In this document: piece by piece, positions 42,526 through 51,350 of the stretch
Layout of the letters: the number at the start of each line of letters is the position of its first letter
How positions within the stretch are numbered: position 1 is the first letter of the stretch
Source: Saprospirales bacterium
GTDB lineage: Bacteria > Bacteroidota > Bacteroidia > Chitinophagales > Saprospiraceae
Length of the DNA stretch: 64,000 nt
Direction of reading: 5' to 3'
Assembly (NCBI GenBank): GCA_016711045.1
Contig: JADJTT010000006.1
Span: 62,001 to 126,000, forward strand
Translations under genes and position numbers: made by a program
Notes under the pieces: model-generated
What the model was told of the DNA's origin: nothing
The model's database searches: none
The model's input: only the letters and a program-made list of their open reading frames with translations

Positions 42526-43542
42526 ATGGATCTTTCTACACAGCACCACCACGATCGGATCGCAAAATACCTTTCGGGGAATATGTCCCCTGAAGAGGGG
42601 GTCCGTTTTGAGGCATGGCTGGAGGAAGATCCGGCCAACCAACAGTTGCTAAAAGAAGCGCTGGGGGTTTGGCAAGCGGGAGAGGAAGAAACTTTCCCCG
42701 ACTTTGACAAGGATGTGGACGACGCCTGGAAGAAGGTAGTTCCACACATCCAACGACCTAATTCGGGAACAACAACCCGCATGGTGCGTTTTTCGCTAAG
42801 CCGCTGGGCTGCGGGCATTGCCGCATCCGTCGCCATCCTCGCGATGGCCACCTGGGTCTGGTTTAATTTCCAGCCATCGGAAGTTGAGTCTTTTGTTTTT
42901 GCGACGGGTATTGGAGAGCGGCAGGCTGTTTTGCTGCCCGACAGCAGCACGGTCTGGTTGAATGAGCGTTCTAAACTCAGCTACACCGGCGATTTTTCCG
43001 TGCGCAGCCTGCAATTGGAAGGAGAGGCCTTCTTTGAGGTGCGCCGGATGGAAGAATCCCCTTTCCGGGTGGAAAGCATGGGTACAACCACAGAAGTGTT
43101 GGGTACCTCGTTCAACATCCGGGCTTATCCGGAAGAAAGCGAAGTAGAACTGACCGTAGAAACCGGGAAAGTGGCATTTGCCCGGGAGGATGCGCCGGAA
43201 CAGCGACTCGAAGTGGTAGCCGGCTCTTCGGCTGTGTTTAAGCAGGAGGAACAAGTCCTGGCCGAAACAGCAGAAAAGATCGACAACGCACTGGCCTGGC
43301 GCACCGGTAGACTGGAGTTTGACGATGCAACCCTCGGGATGGTTCGCATGTCATTTGAGCGATTTTACGGTATCCACCTGGAAGCCACGGATCCGACAAT
43401 CTGGAACTGCCATTTCACAGGTACTTTCGAGGGTGTTACGCCTGCTGAGGCGGCCGAAACCCTTGCATTTACCCAAAATTTGGAACTCCTGAAAGCAGAC
43501 TCGGTCTACACCCTTTCAGGTAGTGGGTGCGACAGCCAATAA
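42526..43542 (+). CDS. FecR-type anti-sigma factor
   Basis: The 338-residue protein has a cytoplasmic N-terminal part that would hold the sigma factor (IAKYLSGNMSPEEGVRFEAW), one membrane segment (WAAGIAASVAILAMATWVWF, about residues 89-109) and a periplasmic FecR domain (GERQAVLLPDSSTVWLNERS, LEGEAFFEVRRMEESPFRVE, TEVLGTSFNIRAY, VELTVETGKVAF). The last 85 residues (FDDATLGMVRMSFERFYGIH and ETLAFTQNLELLKADSVYTL) match the DUF4974 tail usual in Bacteroidota FecR proteins. That tail is an STN-like fold, so it may contact the STN protein encoded 21 bases downstream. Confidence 0.92.
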   Translation: MDLSTQHHHDRIAKYLSGNMSPEEGVRFEAWLEEDPANQQLLKEALGVWQAGEEETFPDFDKDVDDAWKKVVPHIQRPNSGTTTRMVRFSLSRWAAGIAASVAILAMATWVWFNFQPSEVESFVFATGIGERQAVLLPDSSTVWLNERSKLSYTGDFSVRSLQLEGEAFFEVRRMEESPFRVESMGTTTEVLGTSFNIRAYPEESEVELTVETGKVAFAREDAPEQRLEVVAGSSAVFKQEEQVLAETAEKIDNALAWRTGRLEFDDATLGMVRMSFERFYGIHLEATDPTIWNCHFTGTFEGVTPAEAAETLAFTQNLELLKADSVYTLSGSGCDSQ

Positions 43543-43563
43543 TGCGACTGAACTAGCTATCCC

Positions 43564-45195
43564 ATGCGTTATTTTTCGATCCTGATGATCACGATCTTTG
43601 GGCATGTCCTGATGGCGCACGCCCAACCGGAAGACTTGTCCAGGTTGGTCAGTGTCCAATACGACCGCATGCAGCTAAAGCACGCGCTCAATGACTTGCA
43701 ACGCCGGTATGCCGTTCAGTTCTCCTATAGCAGCGACCACATTCCCCTGACACACCGCGTGAATGTGCACCGTGAACGAACCCCCTTGCGGGAGGTGCTG
43801 GACGATCTTTTCGCCGAAACACATGTGGCCTATTCCCCGATCGGGAAACAGATCGTGTTGAAATACGATCCGAACAAACCCATTCGGGACCCATGGGAGA
43901 AATCCTCCGGAAAAATGGACTACCAGCGGCCGGAAATTGAGGTCCTTCCGATCGGATCGCGCGAATTGACACCGATCGAAGTCCGCGTGGATGAACAGAC
44001 GGTCAAAAACCAATCGATTGTGCTTTCGCAACCGGACGAGACGGTTCTTTCCCGCAGGGTAGCCAGAAGTTTTCTCGATTCGCTCAATACGGGCTTGCCC
44101 AAGAATAAACGGTTCTTCCAGGCTTCGGTTTTTCCGCCTTTCGGCACCAATGGCTTTGAAAGCGGCGACCTGACCAACTTGTACTCGGTCAACCTCCTTG
44201 CCGGGATGAGCGGTGGAGTGGAAGGCACGGAATGGAGCCTCCTGCTCAATATCACGGAAGGAGGAGATGTAAAAGGGTTGCAGGCTTCGGGTTTGAGCAA
44301 TGTGGTAGAAGGCAATATGCGGGGCGTTCAACTTTCCGGTGGGCTCAATATTACGATGGGCATAGCCCGTGGCCGGCAATTCGGCGGAGTCGCCAACGGC
44401 GCCAGGCAAATGAGCGGCGCTCAGCTGGCATTCGTGACCAACGTGACCGGAGAGGAGCTTCGAGGAAAACAGTTGGCCGGTGTGTTCAATTTCGCCGGCG
44501 GCATCGGCGCACCCGGAAGCACCCAGATCGGCGGGTTCGGAAATTTCAGTACCGGAAAAGTCGCCTGGCAAGTCGCAACCACCTGGAATTTTGCCAGAGA
44601 GGTATCCAAGGCTCAGGTCGGCGCCTTCAACGTGGCAGGCCGGGTCGATGGTTCCCAGTGGGGGCTCATTAATATGGCAGATACCGTGGGGGGAGCAACC
44701 ATTGGTATGCTCAACCTGGTCAGACGCGGATACAACCACCTCGAACTGGCGGCCAGCGAAACCCTTTGGGGAAGCGCAGCGCTGAAACTGGGTTCCCGCC
44801 CTTTTTACAACGTATTCTATTACGGAATGCGTTGGGGCGATAATCCGGACAGGCATATCTGGGGACTGGGCTACGGGATAGGCACCAATATCGGCCTTGG
44901 CCGGCGTTTCGACCTCAACCTCGAGGCGCTGAGTATTCACCTGAGCAAAGGAAGACACCTGATTCACGGACTCAACCTCCTCAATCAGGTGCGCCTTACC
45001 CTCGACTGGCGGCTGGCAAAGCATTTTAGCCTGTTCGCAGGTGGCACCCTCAACTTGATGACGAGCACCGTAGTGGATCCCGAAACCGGAAAAACCGGCT
45101 ACGAACTGGCCCCATATACCTGGTACGAAACTACCTCCAAAAGCGGTACCATATTCCAGGGATGGGCTGGATTCCTGACAGGGGTTCGGTTCTGA
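43564..45195 (+). CDS. STN-domain surface protein with LA_2272-type repeats
   Basis: After a signal peptide (MITIFGHVLMAHAQ) there is an STN domain (about residues 28-105: VQYDRMQLKHALNDLQRRYA, VQFSYSSDHIPLTHRV, TPLREVLDDLFAETHVAYSP). In FecI/FecR systems the STN domain normally forms the N-terminus of a TonB-dependent receptor. Here the C-terminal 360 residues instead carry repeats such as LLNITEGGDVKGLQASGLSN, MRGVQLSGGLNITMG and LRGKQLAGVFNFAGG, like the LA_2272 surface repeat family, and end in a barrel-like stretch with FSLFAGGTLNLMTS and GWAGFLTGVRF. No plug domain is present. It may be the signal receiver or the effector of the sigma pair just upstream. Length 543. Confidence 0.8.
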   Translation: MRYFSILMITIFGHVLMAHAQPEDLSRLVSVQYDRMQLKHALNDLQRRYAVQFSYSSDHIPLTHRVNVHRERTPLREVLDDLFAETHVAYSPIGKQIVLKYDPNKPIRDPWEKSSGKMDYQRPEIEVLPIGSRELTPIEVRVDEQTVKNQSIVLSQPDETVLSRRVARSFLDSLNTGLPKNKRFFQASVFPPFGTNGFESGDLTNLYSVNLLAGMSGGVEGTEWSLLLNITEGGDVKGLQASGLSNVVEGNMRGVQLSGGLNITMGIARGRQFGGVANGARQMSGAQLAFVTNVTGEELRGKQLAGVFNFAGGIGAPGSTQIGGFGNFSTGKVAWQVATTWNFAREVSKAQVGAFNVAGRVDGSQWGLINMADTVGGATIGMLNLVRRGYNHLELAASETLWGSAALKLGSRPFYNVFYYGMRWGDNPDRHIWGLGYGIGTNIGLGRRFDLNLEALSIHLSKGRHLIHGLNLLNQVRLTLDWRLAKHFSLFAGGTLNLMTSTVVDPETGKTGYELAPYTWYETTSKSGTIFQGWAGFLTGVRF

Positions 45196-45274
45196 ACCCA
45201 CAGCTCATCTGCCTATTAAGGCCATTGCCGGTGGTGATCTTTATTAACTTATTTCCAAGTTCTCTAAAAAAATC

Positions 45275-45315
45275 ATTTATACACGTTGGGGCCAACGGCT
45301 CCAACCTGTATAAAT
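45275..45315. repeat. long intergenic hairpin between STN and barrel genes
   Basis: ATTTATACA, a mismatched C, and GTTGGGGCC (45275-45293) pair with 45297-45315 over 18 bp around an AAC loop. There is no T-run after it. The A/T foot and G/C top place it with the hairpins at 22451 and 26181. Confidence 0.75.
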
Positions 45316-45351
45316 ATCTAACTGATTAACCTTTAATTAATCCCTTTCAAA

Positions 45352-46047
45352 ATGAAAAGAATCTTTTTGTTAAGCGCAATCGCCATGCTGACATTCATGG
45401 TGCAAGTACAGGCACAAGTGGAGGTGCCAGAAGAGGAAAAGGCACAGGAGCCAGTAACGGAACAAGTTCACGTAAATGAACAAACACATACTTCGGTTCG
45501 GACGTCGAATCAGGACAAAACCCTTCTGGGGAGGAACGGTCGTGTGGGCTTTTTCGTGAGCCCTTATATCGAACAAGGGCCACTGAATGAACCCTGGCGG
45601 ACTTCCCTTGGCGGGGGCGTCGGCCTCATCCTCGGAAATGCATTCCTGGGTGTGTACGGGGCGGCGGGCGCCGATTATGAGCAGGTCCTTAATCAAGACC
45701 AACTCGACCGGATCGACCTTGCACATGGAGGACTGTGGCTTGGTTTTACACCGATTCAGCACTGGGCGCTTCATCCCTATGGCACCATGAAATTGGGCGC
45801 CGGCGTCGTGAATATCGATACCAATGGATGGAATGATTACGTGGATAATGTCCTCGTATGGAGCCCCGAACTCGGGGTGGAACTGAACCTCACGCGGTTT
45901 CTCCGCCTCGCAGGCACGGCAGGCTACCGCTGGGTGGACGGAGTAAGCACCCCCAACCTGACCGACAGCGACTTTTCCGGATGGACCGGAACGCTTACCC
46001 TCCGCCTCGGCTACTTTGGCCGCGACCACAGACGCGACAATCGCTAA
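45352..46047 (+). CDS. outer-membrane beta-barrel protein
   Basis: A signal peptide (IAMLTFMVQVQAQ) precedes a Glu/Gln/Val-rich tether of about 45 residues (VPEEEKAQEPVTEQVHVNEQ) and a small barrel: GRVGFFVSPYIEQGPLNEPW, LGGGVGLILGNAFLGVYGAA, GLWLGFTPIQHWALHPYGTM, LGVELNLTRFLRLAGTAGYR and GTLTLRLGYFGRD. The 231-residue protein therefore looks like an eight-strand barrel with a periplasmic or surface tether. It is the fourth gene of the sigma-controlled group, 156 bases after the STN gene, and could be part of the response. No ligand is evident. Confidence 0.75.
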   Translation: MKRIFLLSAIAMLTFMVQVQAQVEVPEEEKAQEPVTEQVHVNEQTHTSVRTSNQDKTLLGRNGRVGFFVSPYIEQGPLNEPWRTSLGGGVGLILGNAFLGVYGAAGADYEQVLNQDQLDRIDLAHGGLWLGFTPIQHWALHPYGTMKLGAGVVNIDTNGWNDYVDNVLVWSPELGVELNLTRFLRLAGTAGYRWVDGVSTPNLTDSDFSGWTGTLTLRLGYFGRDHRRDNR

Positions 46048-46080
46048 TCCCCTTTCTTTTTTAACCAAAAACAATCTACC

Positions 46081-46812
46081 ATGATGACTAACCTGAAATT
46101 GCTGGTAGCCGCTTTGATCGCTTCCCTTTCATTCAGTAGCTGCCTTTTATTTGATGATACGCCTTTTTCCTGTGAAAGAGGACAAGGGCCTACGGTTACC
46201 CGTGTACTCGAATTGCCGTCTTTTTCCGGCATTGACCTTAAGATATCCGGAAATGTAGTGCTCCGGCAGGGGAGTGAACAGTATGTGGAAGTGGAAGGGC
46301 AGGCCAACATTATCGACCTGTTGAAACTCAACGTAAACAACAATACCTGGGATATTAAATTCACCGATTGTGTGCGCGACCACGATGAACTGACGTTCTA
46401 TATCACCCTTCCCGAAATCACCAATCTCGACATCTCCGGTTCGGGAAAAATTTATGGTGATAACCTTTTTGAAGGGGATAATCTCGATTTGCGTATCTCT
46501 GGATCCGGTGATCTGGACCTGGCGCTCGACTACCAAAAATTGGACTCCCGCATCTCCGGCTCGGGCGATATCCGGCTGGAAGGTGATGCCACCAAATTTG
46601 ACCTCGATATCTCCGGCTCGGGCGATTACCACGCCTTTAATTTGAAGACGGAAAAGGGCGATGTCAAGATCTCCGGCTCAGGAAAAGCAGAAGTGTATGT
46701 GACCGACAACCTGGATGTGAAGATCACCGGTAGCGGCAGTGTCTATTACATCGGCAATCCTAATCTGGATATTCAGATTACGGGTTCAGGGAAGGTGGTT
46801 GATGCGAACTAA
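46081..46812 (+). CDS. DUF2807 (head GIN domain) lipoprotein-like surface protein
   Basis: The N-terminus (LLVAALIASLSFSSC) is a lipoprotein-type signal with Cys near residue 20. The mature protein begins with the DUF2807 pattern FSGIDLKISGNVVLRQGSEQ, YVEVEGQANIIDLL, and then shows six Ser-Gly-Ser-Gly turns (ISGSGKIYGD, ISGSGDLDLAL, ISGSGDIRLEG, ISGSGDYHAF, ISGSGKAEVYV, ITGSGSVYYIG), spaced 17-25 residues, as in a right-handed beta helix. Such proteins are called putative auto-transporter adhesins, though without proof. It closes the sigma-FecR-STN gene group, 33 bases after the barrel gene. A palindromic element follows. Confidence 0.87.
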   Translation: MMTNLKLLVAALIASLSFSSCLLFDDTPFSCERGQGPTVTRVLELPSFSGIDLKISGNVVLRQGSEQYVEVEGQANIIDLLKLNVNNNTWDIKFTDCVRDHDELTFYITLPEITNLDISGSGKIYGDNLFEGDNLDLRISGSGDLDLALDYQKLDSRISGSGDIRLEGDATKFDLDISGSGDYHAFNLKTEKGDVKISGSGKAEVYVTDNLDVKITGSGSVYYIGNPNLDIQITGSGKVVDAN

Positions 46813-46820
46813 AAATTAAA

Positions 46821-47063
46821 AAAAATATGAATCATCCCGAATATTTACCTTTAGTAAATAACTCTCCCCCCAGCCCCCTCTCTTCCAAGAGAGGGGGAGC
46901 GTTTTGAGTTAAAAATCAATGCTTTAGATTCCATCTTGTTGATTTCTCCAAATGCCAAGCCCAAAAAGCTCCCCTTCTCTTGGAAGAGAAGGGGTCGGGG
47001 GATGAGTTTAAAAATCAAGGAGTTAGGTGCAATGTTAGAAAATTAGGGATGATTCATATTTTT
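46821..47063. mobile_element. MITE-like palindromic element with 18-bp terminal inverted repeats
   Basis: AAAAATATGAATCATCCC (46821-46838) is repeated exactly, inverted, at 47046-47063. Inside lie two hairpins with 11-bp stems and 2-base loops: CCCCCTCTCTT (46874-46884) with 46887-46897, and CCCCTTCTCTT (46971-46981) with 46984-46994; the two are imperfect inverted copies of each other. The 243-bp unit has no gene and fills the gap between convergent genes. No clear target-site duplication is visible because both flanks are A/T-rich. It could be a non-autonomous transposon relic or a complex double terminator. Confidence 0.55.
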
Positions 47064-47076
47064 AATATTAAACCGG

Positions 47077-50000
47077 TTAATTAGCCTTTACCAATCTCGT
47101 AGTAAGCACACCGGTTTCGGTTTGCACCACGATCACATAAATGCCATTGGGCAAGCCGGAAACCTGGATCTCCTGGCGGCCGGGTTGTGGGGCGATCAGC
47201 TGGATCACCTTGCCATTCATGTCGGCTAGGAAAGCCCGTTCGATCGGGCTGCGCACATCGAGTTGCACGGTAGCCACATCAAATGCCGGGTTGGGCATTA
47301 CCTGGATGCCTTCTTCTTCCATTCCAATAACAAAGCTTTCTTGCGGACCGTTATTGCTATTGGCGCCAACTACAATGGTGTAGTCTTCCGTTTCACCCCA
47401 CGTGTAGGTTTCGCAATAGGAAGGATAGCTTCCAAACTTCATCATCACCCGCATCCGGGTATTGCCTGGAACGGCATTGCTGGGCACGGAAATCGTCGAA
47501 GAAAGGGTGCCGTTGCTTCTGGAGCGCCGGCTGACCTCTCTTTCCCCGCTATCGGCAAAGTCGCCGTCCTGGTTCCAGTCGACGTAAATGCGCCAGTAGG
47601 CATAATCGCTGTTGGGCGAACCCTTGCTATAATAGATGGTGTAATTGATGCCGGGAGAAACGGCTGCAGCCAGGTTGGTATAATCTGCGTAGCCTCCGTC
47701 ACTTCCGGTGGGATTGTTGAATCCGAATTGCACCAGGTCGATCCATTCGTCATTGGCGTTAGTACCGCCGGCGCTGCAATAGCTGCTAGGCGGCGGTGGA
47801 GCACTCGTAGTGAATGTAGCATTCGCAGACCATGCGGAGGTCAATCCGTTGGAACAGTTGGTGCGCACCGACCACTCGTAGCCGGTGGAGGCGGAAAGTC
47901 CCGACAAGTTTTGGGGTGAGCTCACGCCGTTCACCTGGGTATAACTACCGCCTACCTGGCGATAACGCAGGTCGTAGTTGGAAGCTCCGCTGACGGCGCT
48001 CCAGGAGCAGGTTGCGCTGGAGGAAGTGATGTTGGTCGTGTTTAATCCGCCGGGCGTATCGCAGGTTTGGGGGCCTCCGCCACTGATATCGATGGTGTAA
48101 TCTTCTACTTCTCCATAGCTGAACGTCTCACAGGAGGTTTGGAAAGCAGCGTATTTCATGGAAACCCGCATCCGGGTAGCGCCGGTCAACGCGTTGCCAG
48201 GAATGGTGATGTTGCCGTTGACGGTGGTGGTCGAAGGTCCGCTAGAGAAGACTTCTTCCCCTGCGTCGGCAAAGTCGAGATCCTGGTTGAAGTCGATCCA
48301 GATCTTGTAGTATTCGTTGTACGTAGAGCCGGAGAAGCCGGGGGAAATGCTCACGTTATAGGAGCTTCCCTGGTTGGCGCTCACCGTCAGGCTGGTGAAA
48401 TCGGTATAGCCGGCGCTGCCGGAACTGTTGGAAAAGCTGCCCACGGTGACGTTGGAGATCCACTCATAGGACGAATTGCTTCCCTGGGAAGTGCAATAGG
48501 AAGGCGGCGGCGGGGGCGGCGGGGCGCAATTGCCGCCATTCTGAGCACAAAGCACTGCCTGGTAGGCGTTGACGCGGCCATTGGCGTATTCCAGGTCGTA
48601 ACCGGCGGGGCCCATATCGTCAGCAGTATTTTCGAGGATGGTTTTCACCTGCGCTCCGGTAAGGGTGTTGTTGGCAGCGAGGGTCAACGCGGCAACTCCA
48701 GCTACGGCCGGACAAGCAGCGGAAGTACCCCCGAAGGTAGTCGTATAATTTCCGGTGCTGTAACCAGCTGATCCCATACGGTCGGTGGTACGCACCCCGG
48801 CAGCGCCGTTGGAAGGAGCCATAATGTCGAGGTCAGAGCCGTAGTTGGAGTATGCAGAACGCACCCCTTGGTTCGTTACAGCGCCTACCGCGATGACACT
48901 GGCCAGGTTTGCAGGATAATCCACACAGCTCTTGTAGCCGTTTCCGGAAGCAAAGACCACGACGCAGCCCAAGCCTCCACGTCCGTTGGTTGCAGCGCTG
49001 TTGATGGCGTTGGTCAGTACGGAGTAGCTGGCGGTACAAGAGGTGTAGCCCCAGGAGTTGCTCAATACCGAAGCGCCGTTGCTGACCGCCCAGTTAATCC
49101 CGTTGGCGATATCGGTGGCCGTTTCGCTGCCGGCAAAGATGTTGACCGTCAGGAAGTGCGATTGGGGCGCTGCGCCGCGCACGCCAAGAGAATTATGGGA
49201 AGCCCCGACGATGCCGGCACAGGACTGGCCGTGTTGGCCGCTAGAAGTTGGGGCGCCGTTTCCGCCATTGAGCGGGGTATATCCGCCGACGATCCGGCTG
49301 TTGCCGTTGCCATCATTCATATCTTCGTGATTTTCCACCCCATCATCGATCATGGCGACGATCACGGAAGGCGAGCCTGTCGTAAGTGCCCATGCCTCGG
49401 GCGCATCGATATCGATGTCGTTTACACCGGGGTACCCGTCGATGGTCTGACCGGTGTTGTTCATCTGAAACTGTTCGGAATACAGCGGATCCTGAAAGCG
49501 TGTGACGGGGGCATAGAAGTCGGGGTGGCAGTATTCTACCATACCGCTGTTTTGGAGGGTATTGGCCATGGCGATCACCTGGTCGATATCGTCCAACTCG
49601 AAACGGATATTTCCATAAGCCTCGTCGTAGAACCGAATCTGGTCGCCACTCAGGTAAGGCGTTAGCATGAACCAATCCAGTCCCGGCTTCATGCGCAGCA
49701 CGACCTGGTGGGTGAGCCACATCTGGAACCCATCTTCCAGTGTAACTCCAAAATGAGCGCTACGGATGGAGAAGTTGGCGAGCCCCAGCCGATCCACTAA
49801 TTCATCTAACGTACCTGCTTGTGGCGCCTTGAAGTGCACTACCGCCCGGTTGCGGATGGAAAAGTAATCAACAGATTGTACGCTGGGCGCTGCTTTGAGC
49901 AGGTTGTCCAGTGCAGTGGGGTTTACCTGTCCATCAAAGTGGACCATTACGGAAGTACGATCTTCAAATAGCGGGTGCTGCTTTCCATCCGACCAATAGG

Positions 50001-50082
50001 ATGCGGATTGAGCATGGGTGACATTAGCTGTCCAGGAAAACAGGAGAGCTAGCAGAACGAGCAATTTGGGAAATTGGTACAT
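47077..50082 (-). CDS. secreted subtilisin-like protease with GEVED and FN3 domains, T9SS cargo
   Basis: A signal peptide (LLVLLALLFSWTANVTHAQ) and a pro-region of about 200 residues precede an S8 peptidase domain: Asp in VIVAMIDDGVEN (about residue 245), His in SSGQHGQSCAGIVGA (about 283) and Ser in FGGTSAACPAVAG (about 454). After a Pro-rich linker come a first GEVED domain (FNQDLDFADAGEEVF, FSYGEVEDYTID), a fibronectin type III domain (SATCSWSAVSGASNYDLRYR), and a second GEVED domain (DWNQDGDFADSGERE, WGETEDYTIVV). The last 80 residues, with VMPNPAFDVATVQL and GLPNGIYVIVVQT, are a type A sorting domain for type IX secretion. ATG 50082 is used; a TTG three codons earlier is less likely. Confidence 0.93.
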   Translation of the reverse strand: MYQFPKLLVLLALLFSWTANVTHAQSASYWSDGKQHPLFEDRTSVMVHFDGQVNPTALDNLLKAAPSVQSVDYFSIRNRAVVHFKAPQAGTLDELVDRLGLANFSIRSAHFGVTLEDGFQMWLTHQVVLRMKPGLDWFMLTPYLSGDQIRFYDEAYGNIRFELDDIDQVIAMANTLQNSGMVEYCHPDFYAPVTRFQDPLYSEQFQMNNTGQTIDGYPGVNDIDIDAPEAWALTTGSPSVIVAMIDDGVENHEDMNDGNGNSRIVGGYTPLNGGNGAPTSSGQHGQSCAGIVGASHNSLGVRGAAPQSHFLTVNIFAGSETATDIANGINWAVSNGASVLSNSWGYTSCTASYSVLTNAINSAATNGRGGLGCVVVFASGNGYKSCVDYPANLASVIAVGAVTNQGVRSAYSNYGSDLDIMAPSNGAAGVRTTDRMGSAGYSTGNYTTTFGGTSAACPAVAGVAALTLAANNTLTGAQVKTILENTADDMGPAGYDLEYANGRVNAYQAVLCAQNGGNCAPPPPPPPSYCTSQGSNSSYEWISNVTVGSFSNSSGSAGYTDFTSLTVSANQGSSYNVSISPGFSGSTYNEYYKIWIDFNQDLDFADAGEEVFSSGPSTTTVNGNITIPGNALTGATRMRVSMKYAAFQTSCETFSYGEVEDYTIDISGGGPQTCDTPGGLNTTNITSSSATCSWSAVSGASNYDLRYRQVGGSYTQVNGVSSPQNLSGLSASTGYEWSVRTNCSNGLTSAWSANATFTTSAPPPPSSYCSAGGTNANDEWIDLVQFGFNNPTGSDGGYADYTNLAAAVSPGINYTIYYSKGSPNSDYAYWRIYVDWNQDGDFADSGEREVSRRSRSNGTLSSTISVPSNAVPGNTRMRVMMKFGSYPSYCETYTWGETEDYTIVVGANSNNGPQESFVIGMEEEGIQVMPNPAFDVATVQLDVRSPIERAFLADMNGKVIQLIAPQPGRQEIQVSGLPNGIYVIVVQTETGVLTTRLVKAN

Positions 50083-50248
50083 ACTAATCAATTAAAATGG
50101 TGAGAAGATAGAATGAGTTATAGCCCAAACAGGAGGGGTGTTTGGATTTTGTGCGTTTTTAAGTTTTTAAGTTGGGCTAAATATATAAATACAAATGAAA
50201 CTTTCGCCCAGGTTGGATAGAAAAAATTATAATTTGACAAAAAAAGAG

Positions 50249-50875
50249 TTATTCTTCCGCTTTTACATAGAAAAAAGATAGCTGCTCGTCTGTCAGATCA
50301 TAGGTGAGGATACCTTGGTTTTTATGGATATTCATAAAAGCAGCCAGCGCGAAATCGCCGGCGCAGAAGGCGGTATGGAGGGTAAGTAAGCCCAGGGCAG
50401 TGAACGTCCAGGGAAAGGGCAGGAAGAGGAGCATAGCGATACTTGCCATAGAGACCACCGCAAAAGGGGGGAAAGCGATCCAGTAAAATTCCTTATCGTT
50501 GGTGACGAAGCGATCGGACGCCGCCATAAAGTAGAGCTTACGCCAATTGGCCCGATATTGTACGCTGGGTGCGCCCACTATTTTTAGCGCAATACCGTGG
50601 ATAAGCTCATGAATTGGCGCCAGCAGAAAGGCAAGCGCCAGTCCGTAGGAAAAATAGGTTAAGATCCGATCCCAATCACCGGGAGTTCGGATGATCGACA
50701 CGAGGATGTAGCCCATAGATACCCCTAGCAATCCCATTGTAAGTATCTGGTAGCTCCGGGCAATCCAGTTGTTGCTGCGCAGGTGTTCCTGCACGAAAGG
50801 GATGAGCTCCTGGTGGTGCAGGGAGGTGAGGAGGCGGTAGCCGTGGGCGGGGAGGTCTTGGGGATGTAGATGCAT
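50249..50875 (-). CDS. DUF3267 membrane metalloprotease-like protein
   Basis: About 208 residues with four hydrophobic segments (including ILTMGLLGVSMGYILVSIIR and YFSYGLALAFLLAPIHELIH). HELIHG gives an HExxH zinc motif at the end of the second segment, as in DUF3267 putative zincins. The next conserved part, with FYWIAFPPFAVVSMASIAM and HTAFCAGDFALAAFM, offers a possible third metal ligand (Asp). ATG 50875 is the likely start; the frame opens two codons upstream at a TTG. It lies 14 bases after the thioredoxin stop and is probably co-transcribed with it. The substrate is unknown. Confidence 0.8.
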   Translation of the reverse strand: MHLHPQDLPAHGYRLLTSLHHQELIPFVQEHLRSNNWIARSYQILTMGLLGVSMGYILVSIIRTPGDWDRILTYFSYGLALAFLLAPIHELIHGIALKIVGAPSVQYRANWRKLYFMAASDRFVTNDKEFYWIAFPPFAVVSMASIAMLLFLPFPWTFTALGLLTLHTAFCAGDFALAAFMNIHKNQGILTYDLTDEQLSFFYVKAEE

Positions 50876-50889
50876 CCCCAAATATAAAA

Positions 50890-51270
50890 TTACTTAAACA
50901 GTTCCCAAAACTTCCAGTTAAACCCGGATTTGCCCGCTGGCCGGTCTGCCGGATCGAGCAGTTGATTGGCTCTTTTAAGAATCGCAGTTTTCGTCGCTAC
51001 TCCGGTGGTGCGGTCCACTAGTTCCCCATCTTTGAAGTAGAGCAGGGTTGGTATCCCCATCACTTTATACTTGCGCAACAGCTTCTGGTTTTTGTCGGCA
51101 TCGAGTTTGAGGAAACGAACTTTGCCTTTCAACTCTTCCCCGGCGGCGGCGAAATGCGGCGCGATCATTTTACAGGGGCCGCACCAGTCGGCCCATACGT
51201 CGACTACCACCGGTAAGGAGCTATTTAATACGATCGCATCGAAGTTTTTGCTATTGATTTCCTGTGCCAT
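50890..51270 (-). CDS. trxA: thioredoxin
   Basis: The 126-residue protein has the redox site VVVDVWADWCGPCKMIAP (two Cys of WCGPC near residue 30), VRFLKLDADKNQKLLRKYKV, the cis-Pro in MGIPTLLYFKDGE and a slightly longer C-terminus (LDPADRPAGKSGFNWKFWEL) than classic thioredoxin (about 105-110). It reduces disulfides in cytoplasmic proteins. No signal peptide. The extra C-terminal 15 residues are unusual. The DUF3267 protease gene follows 14 bases later. Confidence 0.92.
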   Translation of the reverse strand: MAQEINSKNFDAIVLNSSLPVVVDVWADWCGPCKMIAPHFAAAGEELKGKVRFLKLDADKNQKLLRKYKVMGIPTLLYFKDGELVDRTTGVATKTAILKRANQLLDPADRPAGKSGFNWKFWELFK

Positions 51271-51350
51271 TTGATTTCAGTTTTTTTGTCGGGTGCAAAG
51301 ATGGGGGAGTGTACGGGGAAAGTTGGTGATCTTGCGCACAGAGGCTCCCG

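Noticed and set aside
43675..45201. Minus-strand open frame of 508 codons opposite the STN gene
   Set aside because: No start signal or motif; the plus-strand protein has a signal peptide, STN domain and repeats, so this is a codon-bias shadow.
46821..47063. Insertion sequence with a transposase
   Set aside because: The unit is only 243 bp and has no open frame; only a MITE-like reading is possible.
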